A stretch of 64,000 nt of DNA from Euryodendron excelsum (Eukaryota > Streptophyta > Magnoliopsida > Ericales > Pentaphylacaceae). Location of the stretch: the NCBI GenBank assembly GCA_033060915.1, contig CM065390.1:19500001-19564000 (forward strand). Reading direction: 5' to 3'. This document shows, piece after piece, positions 46,101-58,510 of the stretch (position 1 is the stretch's first letter; each line of letters starts with the position of its first letter). Under the pieces are notes generated by a model, which was not told the DNA's origin, searched no databases, and worked only from the letters and a program-made list of their open reading frames with translations. A program made the translations under genes and the position numbers.

Positions 46101-47860
46101 TTATTATGTGAGATTATACTAGTCTCTTGTTTGTTGGAGATATTGTTTTAAAGCCTTTATTGGAGTTTGGGATATTTCTTCATTCTTCATATGTGAATTC
46201 TGTTAAGGGAATTAGCTACTCAAAGGAAGTAATCTACTGTAGATTAGCTATAGTTCTAGCTTGGCATGGAATTAATGTTTTGATGTGGATGATTCTATCT
46301 TGGTGGGGTACTTGGAATCAATTGTTCATGGGATCAGTTATTCTTATATCTTGGTGTGACACTGGGATTGAATTTATCTTTTATACATCTCTTATTGCTC
46401 ATAAAGACTTGGGTTTCTAAATCCGGTTTCTCTTATGAATTCAGATGGTATTCTTCATGGCATGTCTATATCGGAAAACTATTTTTCTGTGGCTTGTTGG
46501 GATCTGGCAAGAAGAATTATATTTACTCATTATTTTGATCATATTAGTAAGTTGATAATTCAACATTATGAAGCGTATTCTTCGCATGGATAATCTTATT
46601 TGGACTAGCGTCTGCGACTAGATCCTTTATATATTGAGGCATGCTTGAGAAGCCAAAATGCTACATAAAGTAATTGTCTCTAGACTAGCTCTTAAGGCTA
46701 GCTCCTTTATATGTCCGAAGGGGATAAGCATAAACCTACAGAGAGTCACTTACGGAAGTAACCCGTTTTTTGTGATTGGAGACCACATGAAGGAAGTTTA
46801 ATGAGTAAAAACAATCTATACTGCGTGACTCAATACCCAGCACCATTATATTAGGAGACATGAAAGATGTGCTATGAAAATGTGAACGTTAAGGAAGGAT
46901 ATAACCTTGAATGAGTCCAAGGTGGGCAAACTCCCGCAGGGTATTCTCGTCACATGTATATTTGGAGGATTCACCTAAGCGAGAGCCATCGTAAGGACAC
47001 GACTATGAGAATCGGGTTGTTCTCTACTAACTTTTATGAAAATCAAGATCGGTGCATGGCCATAATCACATCAACCCGTGAACATGTCTAATGGTTTGTA
47101 CTGTGCGTGTGGCATGTTGAACTTTGACTCAAAGGGTCTACTTCAAGGTGTAGTCTCACTATGATCCTTCAGAGGGCACTAAGTGAGGTTCAAGTCCAAA
47201 AGACACCTACATCTATTGCGTAGTATTAAGGTTGCCCAAACCTATTATATTTATTTTTATTTATTTTAAAGTTTTGAAATTTGTGAGCGATTGTTAAAAT
47301 ATTATTATTCTTTTATTAAAATTCCAAACTTTTATTTTCATTATTTAATTAGTCAGTTACAAGTTTTATTATAATGTTTATTATAGAGTTTATTGCATTA
47401 TTTATATTGGACTGTTACAGTTTTTATTACTTATTATTGCGTATTTTAATAGCCATAACGGCTAGTTTGTGAAGCCTACATAATGCTCATACTAGACCTT
47501 TTTGAGTGATATACAAACATATAGAAAGACATACAAATATATAGATACTCTTATTCTCTACAATCTTTATATTCTGTATACTTGTTTTAAGGGCAACCGC
47601 AGCTGGGAACGGTTTATTGTTCTCTCAGCAGACGTAACTCTTGAGGAGATAGGCTTTAGGTTGAATCTTGGAGCAGTTGATGTCTGATTGTACCTTCACA
47701 TAGGAAGATACAGCTATTTTAAGACAGTAATATCACGCCTCTCAACTCTCATAGGTCAGCTTTTATGTTTTTCTTTAATTGTATTTTATCATCTATGAAG
47801 TTATTGTTTACTGTATTATAATTTGATTTATTCTAAAGCTATGATTTATTTTTGTTAATG
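46101..47860. other. Unassigned, probably LTR-derived sequence
   Basis: No gene was recognised; the 97-codon frame at 46127-46420 has no family resemblance. The stretch 46560-47760 has LTR-like features (CATAACGGCTAG near 47452, a CAACCGCAGCTGGGAACGG region near 47595), but no inverted ends, primer site or target duplication could be fixed. Confidence 0.35.
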
Positions 47861-47868
47861 AGAATTAC

Positions 47869-48885
47869 ATGATGTGTTTTTATGCAAATTCTTCTAACAC
47901 TATGGTGGTTTCTTTTGGCCTTCATTGGTTCAAGAAACAAGGCGTTGAATTCCCGGTTCCAGCAATTCAGCTTCGGGGATTCTATGAAAGGCAGTTTGGC
48001 CGTATGCTCGAGTCCTCTGTAAATGAAGTCAAGAACAAAGAACGTGCCCTAGATGCCATGAAACGATCTTGCAACATTACTTTGTTCAATACTTTTAGAG
48101 AGCTTTAAGGAAAATATTTTGATTATCTGTCGGTTTTAGCTAAGAAGAAAATTATCCCTATTGGTCCTCTTATTCAAGACATCGCCGATCAAAATGAGCA
48201 TAGGGAGATCATGCAATGACTTGGTAAGAGGGAAGAGTCCTCTACGGTGTTTGTTTCCTTTGGCAGTGAGTATTTTCTATCGGAGGAGCAGATGGAAGAG
48301 GTAGCTCATGGTCTAGAGCTGAGCAAGGTCAACTTCATATGGGTTGTTAGATTTCCTGTGGCTGTGGGACAGAAAGTCAAGGTTGAAGAGGCAATGCCTC
48401 GGGACTTTCTTAGCAGGGTAGGAGAGAGAGGATTGGTTGTGGAGGGTTGGGCTACACAGGTAAAAATTCTGGCCCATTCAAGCACTGACTGATGGCTTTG
48501 TGAGTCACTGTGGATGAAACTCTATAATGGAGAGTCTAAAGTTTGGGGTCTCCCAATTGTAGCCATGCCCGTGCATTTGGACCAACCCTTGAATGCTAGA
48601 CTGGTGAGGAGATTGGAGTGGCTGTTGAGGTCAAGAGAGAGGACAATGGGAGGCTCAATAGACAAGAGATAGCACAAGTTATAAGAAAGATTGTGGTGGA
48701 AAAAATGGGTAGGATATAAGGATTAAAGCAAGAGAATTTAGTGAGAACATTAGAATGAAAGAAGAGGAAGGGATAGATAAGGTGGCAGAAGAGTTGGTGC
48801 AAGTTTGTAAGGAGTAGAAGTCACTCAAAATTTAGAATAGCAACCTTATGTTATTGAAATATTTGGGTGTTTAGAATATATCCTT
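47869..48885 (+). pseudogene. UDP-glycosyltransferase pseudogene, copy B (truncated)
   Basis: This copy is homologous to copy A (22291-23695) but lacks the first ~150 residues, including the catalytic His region. Readable blocks are EFPVPAIQLRGFYERQFGRM, DAMKRSCNITLFNTFREL, FVSFGSEYFLSEEQMEEVAH and RVGERGLVVEGWATQVKIL. Defects include TAA at 48106-48108, TGA at 48217-48219, a four-base duplication in the PSPG box (AGCACTGACTGATGG near 48480) and frame changes after 48500. The 3' flank (TTAGAATATATC, CATTTCTAAATGTTTT) is shared with copy A, so the duplication included flanking DNA. Confidence 0.9.
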
Positions 48886-48954
48886 TGATTTTATTTGTTT
48901 GTTTCGATATTTAGACTTATTTTCATTTCTAAATGTTTTTATGTAATTCTTATT

Positions 48955-49100
48955 ATGCCTCCACCACCACTACCCGCCATTGCTGCTACCACCATGCACC
49001 CACGAACATTGCCACCCCACCATCACCGCCACCTACCACCACTGCCACCGTCATCACCCCAACCATGCTGCCACTGCAGCCATCCACCATTGGTACTGTA
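48955..49100. repeat. CCA/CAC-rich low-complexity tract
   Basis: An irregular CCACCACCACT / CCGCCACCTACC trinucleotide-type repeat; translations are Pro/Thr/His low complexity only. Confidence 0.75.
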
Positions 49101-49219
49101 GCCATTCGGAATGCTACATTAATTTATATTTGGCCTTGAACATTTCCATACATAAAAAATGACGCCTCCATACATTTATATTTGCCACTGGTTGGCATTG
49201 TAAATTTTTTTGTTTTTTT

Positions 49220-49545
49220 GGGACTTGAACATTGCCATATATAAAAATGACATATGTTTATGCACCATATCACCTGGAATGCTAATTCTTAGGAAGAAAA
49301 CAAGCTGATAACTTGACACACCTCATATAAGATGGCTATCAATTAAGTAGCCAAAAACATCACAAGAAAATAGGTTTTATAGCACATATGATTTGTATAT
49401 GTTTATATATGTGAAGTGACTTTGGATGGCTGCAATTGTTTCTTCGTCATTGTTCTTAATTACTCTTTTCCAGTTTTCCTAATCTATAAACTTTCCCTCA
49501 CTTAGTGACCTGATGCTTGCACTTGCTGTAGACGCAGGAGCAAGA
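49220..49545. repeat. Second copy of the dispersed block from 14670-14965
   Basis: The same ordered words as in the first copy, with indels. A partial third repeat of its left end (TTGAACATTTCCATACATAAAAA) lies at about 49136. It begins about 340 bases past glycosyltransferase copy B. Confidence 0.8.
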
Positions 49546-49550
49546 GCATA

Positions 49551-50240
49551 TGTTATGAACCTTTTTATTAGTATTATTTAAATAAATATGATGAGGATAA
49601 TACTGCTAGTTGTTAAAGATAAATAATTATAAATGCCGAATACTTGAATGATAAATATCTATTATTTAAAAATAGCTTTTACTCTCAGGACTTATAGTTC
49701 TACTCAAATTGAACCGGAGAAGTCAACTTTATTCTATTAAAAGGTTCATAACAAATGGCATTAGAGCCACTTTCCTACTATATTTGTAAATCAATGAAAT
49801 CATGAAGGTTGTGACTCTTTTTGAAAAATTTCATTTTTATTGTTCTATATTTTTTAAGATTTTGAAACTCGCAAACAAGATTATCATAACCACCTTTTTG
49901 ATGCAATAGAGTCTGAAGGTTGTGAACCTGAAAGGTTAGGAGGCACAATTCCCTTGAAATAGTTGCTATGAGGAAGATAATGCCCTGAAAGAGGTCTCTT
50001 TCAATTTGATGGCTTTCTTTCTTTCTTTTTTTTTTTTTTCTCCATACAGACCTCCAATATAGACCTTGAACATTGAAGACAATATTTTGAAGACATTGAA
50101 CCTTGAGGACAAGATTTTTTTTGATGAAGGAAGGAATGTTACGAACCTTTTTATTAGGACTCTATCAATCAATTTATCTATACTATATATACATGTAAAT
50201 GTAGTTGGAGACTCTCAGGCCTCCAAAAATCTCACTCTCT
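49551..50240 (+). mobile_element. Degenerate small LTR element (TRIM-like or deleted copia)
   Basis: TGTTATGAACCTTTTTATTAG at 49551 and TGTTACGAACCTTTTTATTAG at 50137 look like the starts of two LTRs. The first ends ...TTCATAACA at 49753 and is followed by TGGCATTAGAGCC (49756-49768), close to the tRNA-Met primer site. The second is preceded by a polypurine-like GATGAAGGAAGGAA after CTTGAGGACAAGATT, typical of copia 3' ends. Only ~380 bp lies between, so gag-pol is absent. The LTR copies diverge strongly after ~21 bases, which lowers confidence. Confidence 0.45.
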
Positions 50241-50948
50241 TATAAAGAAAAACAAAAAAGTAAAAAATAATAATTAAAAAAAACACCATCATAGGAAAAA
50301 CTTAAAAGAGGTAAATACTGACAAGGAAACATATAAATTAACTAAAAGAAATAAAACAACGTATGGAAATGAAAAAAAATAAAGGCAACAAAATCAAAGA
50401 AATGGAAGCTGCAAATTTACTTGCTAGAAAAAACCAATCAAATTTAATTGTCGTGCCTCCCTCCCTCCCTTTTCTAATAAGAGAAGTAAAAAAAAAAATC
50501 CTACTATTAGGCAAAAAGGAAAAAAAAAACTATGGAAACAAAAAAAAAATCTATACTATAGGCTCCAAAATTCCATCCTTAATTAAAGGGCAAAAATACA
50601 CTCGGCTCCCCCTATCCCTCTCAATTTTTTGAATTTTTAAAATCCCCTTCCAAATTCAAATCACTCATTAAAGATGTTGTGATTCCTAAAATCTCTCCAA
50701 AGATTATTGTGGTTCCTAAATCTCTCTAAATATATAGGTACCTATACTTATATATATTTTAATTTCTTTCCCTCATTCAATCTTCTATTGTTTCTCTCAC
50801 CTCTTCCCCCATCTTAGTTTCTTTCCCTCGTTCAGTCTTTTTATTGTTACTTTCACCTCTTCCCCCATCCCCACTACCACCAAATGCCACACAAAATTTG
50901 GCAAGCGCACGTAAGGGTGAATCTCTCCTTTATTCTCTCTCTCTCCTT

Positions 50949-50994
<46 letters not shown>

Positions 50995-52500
50995 GAAAAC
51001 TCAACTAGAACAGAAAAAAAATTGATGACTTACTCTGGTGGGCACAAACATAGAGGTGAGTCAATCTATCTCTCTTGCCTCTCTTTATTTATGTAATATA
51101 GATATCTCATAGCCTTTCTCTCTTCTTTCTGTCAAATACCATAGTTTTTTTAAGATGATTTTTTTTTCAAGTTGTGGAAGGACGATTGCGGGACGAAGGT
51201 GTTTTAGAAAAAAAAAATGGTGATAATTTTAGCTTGATATTTTTTTATTACCAAAATACAAACTGTGATATTTTTTTTCCTGATTTAAACTTTATGTTGA
51301 TTTGTTTAAATTGCGGCAAATTGCCCTAAACCGCACCAAAATTTAGAATTGTGGTGGGAACTCCAAGGCCTAAAATTTTAATTTATATTTATATACTTAC
51401 AGTAAACTCATGCTATGCATGAAATGTAGAGAACAAATTAAAAAATTTTAAATACAAAAAGTGATATTATGTTCTTAAACTTTATAATAATATGATTTTT
51501 ATTAAATAGTAAATTACACTTATTACTTAAAGTTGAAAATTTATCCAAATCTATACATCTATATAATAAAAAACACTTCTCAAAATAGTTGTAACATTCA
51601 CCGCCAAGTTTACCAAAAAAAACATCCAATAACATTATATTCACATAATTAAAATACGTGAAGTACTTGTTGTTTCTTTATTATTTATAGCATACTTCAA
51701 AATTTTGTTCTATTTTGATTAAATTTTTTTAAAATAAAATATTCTAAAGGTATTAAAAGTAAAAAAAAATTAAAAATTAAAAATACTTTCATCTTAACCT
51801 AGGTAGAATTAAAAAAATTTGTATGTGGGTTAATTTCAATTATTAAGGTTCTACAACTCAATCGCTATTAAATAATTAAAAATATATAAATTATAAATTA
51901 ATTGAGAAAAAATTTATATAATAAATTAAGCCTCATTGGAGCTTGCCAAAATTTTAATTTATTTATTTTATTGCTTTTAAGCATACTTAAAGAGATGTGA
52001 TTGATGAGTATTTACAACAAAATAACAAATTTATTAATAATAAGAAATTTTTATAAATTACAAAAGAATAAATGACACGTGATTAATAATTTTGTGACAT
52101 GTGTAATAGTTAAATTCCATTGTAATTCTCTTTGAATTTGTTTGTAATTGCATAGTTTGTGGAATTTAATTGCAATTTCATTTCAATTCTTACTAGATTT
52201 AGGTTTCTTATCTTATCTTCAATTCAATTGCAATGTGTTCTATGGATATGAGTAGTTAAGTCTTCATTTGGATACAATTATGAAGATCATCCATGAGTTT
52301 CAAGATTTTTGATGGCGATAATGGGTTTATCATTGTTTTATCTTCTTAAATCTCTTGATTCTTAGTAATTGAAGCTTAGATATCTTAGAACACGTAGATT
52401 ATTGACTATGTTTGATGATTTTAATGTATAATCTCTACATTGGTATTGGTATTGATATTGCACAAATTGATGGTATTAGTCTAAAATCTTGAAATTGATT
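50241..52500. other. AT-rich intergenic, no gene recognised
   Basis: It contains a ~57-bp tandem duplication (CACCTCTTCCCCCATC words near 50800 and 50857) and a CT microsatellite (about 50936-50985). The frame at 50363-50632 is Lys/Asn-rich low complexity. No transposon ends were fixed. Confidence 0.5.
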
Positions 52501-53107
52501 GTAATTCTAACCTCAAATTGCTATTGAATTGGATCTATAGTAATCATTTCTTATATTTTCGATCAAAACCTTGTGTTCTTGACTAAGTCTTTGAGTGTCC
52601 AGGCACGAATCATGAATTTGGTATGGATGTTGCTTAGATCGATGGTATGAACGCAAGAATCTCATCGTTTACATTTCTAAGATTAATTGTCATTGATTTT
52701 ATTATTTTAATTGTCGAAATCCTCCGAATCAAAGGCTTACGATGAAACCAATGATTTGAGTTATCAAACCTCATTGGAACCTTGGGCGAATTGGGTGGTT
52801 GGATTAATTCGGTCCAAGTCCTTTACCTTAGTAGTTTAATTGTTTTAATATTGCTTTAGTTTAGCTAACTCAACCTCTCAAAATCAAGTGTTTTTTTTAT
52901 TTTTTTATTTATCATTTTAAGAAGTAATTTCACTTGGGTTGTTGTAAATCTTGAGAGAAGTGGATGTGAGTTAAAACTTATAACTTATATTGAGCTTGAC
53001 CTTCGAGAGAATTGGTATCTAGACTTATTGAATTTAAACTACATCGCCAATCGAATCTTGCGATTATACATTGCACATATTTGGAAAGATTCAAGTTTTG
53101 GCACAGT
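52501..53107 (+). mobile_element. Probable 3' part of an older gypsy-type LTR, cut by the Ogre-like insertion
   Basis: The segment ends TTTGGAAAGATTCAAG and then TTTTGGCACAG, which resembles an LTR end followed by a TTTTGGCGCCGTTG-type primer site, exactly where the Ogre-like LTR begins at 53108. The left boundary and family are not defined; this is an inference from the junction. Confidence 0.4.
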
Positions 53108-53361
53108 TGTAAGCACCCTATTTTTGCCCGTTCGGCAATCTTCAGTCCATCCAGACTTGTACTCAAGTCAATATGAACGTATTCCAATTGAAATTAACAT
53201 TTCAAGTCTAATCCCGTCAATCTATCGCTTCGAGGGCCTGCCAGGCTCAAATAGAGGCAAAATGACCAAAATGCCCTTGGGGGTAATGTTCGGTCTAATT
53301 CCAATAGGCATGTCTTTCCAAAGACGGTAAGTCCTCTTTCTAATTCTAATTAAATCCGGCA

Positions 53362-55326
53362 TGTTGGTCCAATAGGCAACTCAAGAGGGGGGTGAATTAG
53401 GTTTTTCAAAGATTAAAAGCAAATAAGATTAATTAAAATTAATCCAAGCAATGTAACAAAAGTCAACCTATATGCAATGTAATGTAAGCAGGAGAAGTGA
53501 AGAAAACAAAGCAATAGAAAGGGCACACAGATTTACCGAGGTTTAACCACAAACCGTGGTCTACGTCCTCACCCCAAGACCTTCTTGAAGTCTTCTTCCA
53601 CTATGTAATCACCTATTACAAATGGGCTACTGATTGACAAAGTGCTCATCTCACTATACAAGAACTCCTCACCGAGCTCTTCAATCTCCAAGTGGTTTTG
53701 TCCAAGCTCCACTTAAACTTACAAGAGTTTTGATTTCACAAGAGAACTCTCAAACTCTCAATTACAAGTGTATGAAACTATACAAGTGACTAACACTCTC
53801 TAGCAAGAGTAAATTTTACATTCAAAGCTCACTAAAGAAGACAGGAAGAATATTCATAGTACATCAGTGATTTAGTAGATTTGTTCTTGTTTTTGTCTTC
53901 AATCCCTTGTATAAATGTAGCTAGAAAGTTGTATATATACCCTTGTATTGATTCTATCCATTAGAGGTGGTTGAGTATCATAAATGCACGTCCAGTCCGT
54001 TATAATGTTAAGAAAAATAGTTGTTATATCAGAGGAGTCGGCTCCAGGTCTATGGAGTCGACACTTTCTAGTTCTGTATTTACTAGATGTTGATCACTGA
54101 CTTCATGAGTCCGCTCTTCATATTGATGAGGCGACTCCTTGTTCATTCTGTCTTCACATTTTTGGCTTCTGCTATCATGAGGCGATACTTCATCTTCAGG
54201 TGTCCGCTCATTGATCATATTATCATCAAGCCTTTTACTTCTGCTGTCAAGAGGCGACTCTTCGTCTTCATGTGTCCGCTCATTGATCATGTCATCTTCA
54301 AGCTTTTGCGTCTGTCTCCATGAGGCGACTCTTTATTTCAATGAGTCCGCTCTTTGTCTATTTAATCTCCAAGCTTTTTGCTTCTGTGATCAAGAGGCGA
54401 CTCTTTGCTTTCGTGAGTCCACTCATTTATCGTGTCATCTTCAAGCCTTTGTGTCTGTGATCAAGAGGCGACTTCTTGTTTCAATGAGTCCCCTCATTAC
54501 CCATTTTGTCTTTAGACCTTTTACTTCTGTGATCAGGAGGCGACTCCTCATTTCCATGAGTCTCCTCATTGCCCAGAATTCTGCTTTTAGATTTCTATTG
54601 ATCAAGCTTATCAAAACACTGGTATAAGACCTTCAAAGAGTATATCTTTGGAGTATGATGATCAATCAAATCTTCTTAACTCATTAGAGTTAACTTCTAT
54701 TCAATTTGGATTGAATCAATCATTGGATATTGATCTTCTTCTTGAATCTCAAACTGTCAAATCTTTATTAGATCAATGTTTATCTTTTCTTCTTCATTTG
54801 CTCAGCTCATTCTATCATTGTAGAACATCCTCTTTCAATGCCAAGCTTCCTCAATTGTGTAGAGCTTCACAATGCTTGATTTCTGATTTCCTCTCTTTGC
54901 TAGTAATTCTTTATTTTGCATTAAAATTACTTCACTGAGATCGTTATAGACATGATGAAGCCTTCATGCATCTAGTCTTCATGGATCATTTATATTGTAA
55001 AAGAATTCTTCACTTGGATTCCAAGTAGGGATCAGATATTCATTATGAGCCATCTTCTCAACAACTTCAACCGCATTGTCTTGAATTGATCTTTGCATTC
55101 TAGATGAAATCATCTCTTAAGCATTTTCAAACTCTTTAACAATCAATTCCTCTTCAACTGATATTTACATCTCTTTAACAGATCTTTGCATTCTGATGAG
55201 ATCTTCTTTTGGCATTTACAACATCTCCATTCTTTATCTTTAACTGAACATTACACCTCCTCAACTGATGAAGTCTTCCGTCTATCTTGCAAATCAATCT
55301 TCATTGAAACTATGCACTCTTAAACA
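53362..55326. mobile_element. Insertion within the Ogre-like 5' LTR, unclassified
   Basis: Sequence absent from the solo LTR. It begins near TGTTGGTCCAATAGGCAAC and then AAGAGGGGGGTGAATT, a common plant dispersed-repeat opening, and stops near CACTCTTAAACA. TG...CA ends suggest a solo LTR, but flanking five-mers CGGCA and TCGCT do not match, so the boundaries may be wrong or one edge deleted. It contains the 72-bp array. Confidence 0.5.
54024..54575 (-). repeat. 72-bp tandem array with a 24-codon antisense reading frame
   Basis: GAGGCGAC marks seven positions about 72 bp apart (near 54128, 54179, 54251, 54323, 54394, 54465, 54538; the first interval is shorter). On the minus strand 54024-54290 is open and reads repeats such as NMINERTHEDEESPLDSRSK and NMINERTPEDEVSPHDSRSQ. 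The array is acidic and low-complexity, with no known domain. Beyond 54290 the frame is broken. Confidence 0.75.
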
Positions 55327-56218
55327 TCGCTACCGTCAGAGTAACGGAAGTACTCGTAAACAGGTTGATATAGGAAATTGCCAACAAACCACTAAATCAC
55401 GAGACTTTCTTTAGAGCGGCAGAAACACTCAAAACCCAGGTCAACACCGGTGCCTGCTAGCCCACTTCAGTGAAAAATGACCAAACTGCCTCTTGGGCCA
55501 TTTTTGGCACGTTTCTCGAGTAAATACCTAAGTCCTTAGAACGCTAAGTCCACATTTCCAAGATTGTCTTGAAAGCAATCCGGCATGATTAGGTGCCTTT
55601 TAGTCAGTTTCGGGCCAATTTCAAGACTTTCCGGTCAAGATGACCATTTTGCCCCTAGGCATCTGAACGTCTCGGGAACCATAACGGCTCTGGGTATTAA
55701 GCCAGTAACCTCCCGAGAATGCTTGTTATAGTATTCTTGACCTTTCATTATCTTTATGGATCATTCCGAGTCAATTTTGGCAAACTCGGTGCAAAATGAC
55801 CGTTTTGCCCCTAGAGGGCCGGTCGCCTTTTCCGACCACATCGACTCTGGGTATCAAACCGGTAACCTCCTAGGACATTCTAAATAATATTTCCAAACAT
55901 TAAGTCTTCTTCCGGGACATTTCGAGTCCATCCCGGTAGTTTTCCGGCCCGATTGACCGTTTTATCCCTAATGGCCTGGTTGACCCCTCTAACAAACCCT
56001 GACATCCTTTTTCAAGTACATTACCCCCAGGACCCTATTCTAAGGGTTCCTCCCCTTTTCCGGCCTTCCAAGCCATTCCCGGTCCCTTAAATTCTTCCCG
56101 GACCTTCCGGAGCCACTCCTAGTAAAGCCAGGCTAAAAATTGCGTGGTAATCACTAGTACAGGCGCCCAAATCTTCTGAAGATACGTTGCTTGCTGACTT
56201 AAAAACTTTCCTAAGTGG

Positions 56219-56342
56219 CTGGCGCCACTACTAGTGGCACCAAGCCAAAATTTGGCCTGGCGCCATTCCTAGTGGCGCTAGAAGGGTGTTTTGGCCTGGA
56301 GCCACTGCAACAGGCGCCAGGTCATTCTTCTCTCTATAAATA
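56219..56342 (+). promoter_or_regulatory. GGCGCC hairpin cluster plus TATA box, second LTR copy
   Basis: GGCGCCACT-ACT-AGTGGCACC, the GCCAAAATTTGGC stem and TGCAACAGGCGCCAGG match the first copy in order and spacing. TATAAATA is at 56335-56342. Several stem positions have changed. Confidence 0.68.
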
Positions 56343-56959
56343 CAAAGCCTCCTCCAGCGTGAAAGGGGTCCGAAAACTGAGTCTAAAAACTCTCCTCTTC
56401 AATATACAGAGCTCGTAGCCTCTCCAAACCCTAGTCTCCTTTAGGTTTTCCAAACCCTAGCCTCCTATACACTCATACACACTCTTATACACTTATATAT
56501 TGGCCTTAAAGCCTCCATTGAAGACCTGAAGTGCTGCAACTTCAAACCTCTTGAAGATTGAAGACAAGTTCTTGAAGACTGAAGCGAAGCAAGAAAAGCA
56601 AGCAAGGAAAACAAAGCGCACAAAGCAAAGCAAAATAAAGAAGCTACATGGTATGCTCTCTATTTAAGTTTACACATCTCTCCCCTCTCTCTTCTTCCTC
56701 TAAACCCACTTGCGTTTTCTTCTATTTTAATTCCCCATCTTCTTCTCCCCCCCCCCCTTCTTGCATGCTTGAAACAAGGGATTTCCTGGTCCATGTATAG
56801 GATTAGGCTATTGGAGATTACCGTGTCGAGGGCTTTCTTTTAGTCTAACCGGAGACCATGTGGGTTCCGTCTCCTTGATTATGTGATGAAGCCTTAACCT
56901 TGTATGTTCACGACCCCAACTTACATTGTGCATATCATGATCTTGCAATCTTCCAAAGT

Positions 56960-58510
56960 TTGTTTTAAACTTGTTTTCAAAAACTTGCATCAAAACTGTT
57001 TTCAAAACTTGCATTAAATTTTCTTCTTCAAAACTTGTTTTTAAAATCATAATCCTAAGGTGATTCTAGCCTTTCCATGGCTAGGGTTGCTTTAGGAAAG
57101 TGTTATATATAAACTGGCCAATATAGTCCATATTTTCAAATCTTATTATTTTTAAAGCCACTATCCTAAAAGTGGTTCTAATCTTCTTATGGTTAGATTC
57201 GCTTTAGGAAAGTGAGATATTTTCTATGAATGTTCCAAAAACTCTCTTTTCAAACTCTCCTTCTAAAAATCTCTTTTTTCAACATATTTTCTAAAAACTC
57301 TCTCCAATCTCCTTTTCAAAATTGCTTTCTAAAAACTTCCTCCAAAAATCTATTTTTCAAAACTCCTTTTTGAACTCCTTTTCAAAAAAGCTATCTTCAA
57401 AATTCCTTTTCTAAAAACACTCCTTAAATTTCTTTCCAACAATCTCTTTCCAAAAACTCCTCTCTAGGATTGCCTTACAAAAATTATCATTTCCAAAAAT
57501 TCACTTCCCAAAAACTCTTTCCTTGGACCCTAAGTTAAACCCTAGAGCCATGATTAGAAAACCCTAATTTTCTTTCCAAAAACATAATTTCCAATTTCCT
57601 ATCTTGTCTCAAAACCTAGGTTTCCAAAATCTCCTTTTTACATCTAAATCCTAGTTTTCCAAAACCTCTTTTCCACATCAAAACTATAGTCTTCCAAATC
57701 TAGGGTTTCTAAAACTTCACCTACCAAATTCATGCCAAATCCAATCTTCCCTTTAGGAAACTAAATCCAATCTCCTGTTTAAAAAACTATCCTATCCTTC
57801 ATTTTTGGAAACAAAATCAAAACACCTCTTTTAGAAACAAAATCCAATCCTTTGTTTTAGGAAATTGGAATCTCAATCCTTCCAAATTCAAATCTTTCCT
57901 AATCCACTCCTTCCTAATCTCATACTTGCCTAAACTTAGGTTTCCAAAACTTGAACTTTTAAATCTTATCTTAAAATTTAAACCTTCTAATCTTTCCTAA
58001 TTCCAACCTCTCTCAATTCTATACCTTTCCAAATCTTAACTTCCCAAATCTAAATCTCCAAATCTTCCTTAAATTTAAACCTTTCCTAAATTCCAAAACT
58101 CAAATTTCAAATCTTTCCAAAACTCTAAACTTTCTTAAATTCAAATCTTTCTAAAATTCTAAACCTTTCTAAATTTTAAATCTTTTCAAATCCAAAACTT
58201 TCTAAATTCAAAACTTTCCTAAATCGAAACTTGCCTAAAATGAAACTTTCCAAAATCGGAACTTTCCTATTTTGAAACTTTTCTAATTCGAACCTTTCCT
58301 AAATTCTAACGTCCCTAATCTTCCAAGTCCAACGTTTGAGTCAAATCTTTCTTAATCTCAAGTCCCAATCCTATCTTTTTAAATCTAGGTTTCTTAAATC
58401 TCTATCTTTTCAAATCAAAGTCCAATCTTTTCAATTCCAAATTCCAAATTTTAATCTTCTATTCCAAATTCAAATCAAATCCAAATTCCAATTCAATTTA
58501 TTCTTCCATA
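56960..58510 (+). repeat. G-poor degenerate repeat tract, second LTR copy
   Basis: The same TTTCCTAAA / CAAAACTTTC type of sequence as in the solo LTR, again with few G on the plus strand, running to the conserved CGGACTCTTGTTTGAACTAC. Confidence 0.85.

Noticed and set aside
46127..46420. 97-codon frame with Trp/Leu-rich hydrophobic translation
   Set aside because: No family resemblance and no homologous support in the window; placed in unassigned sequence.
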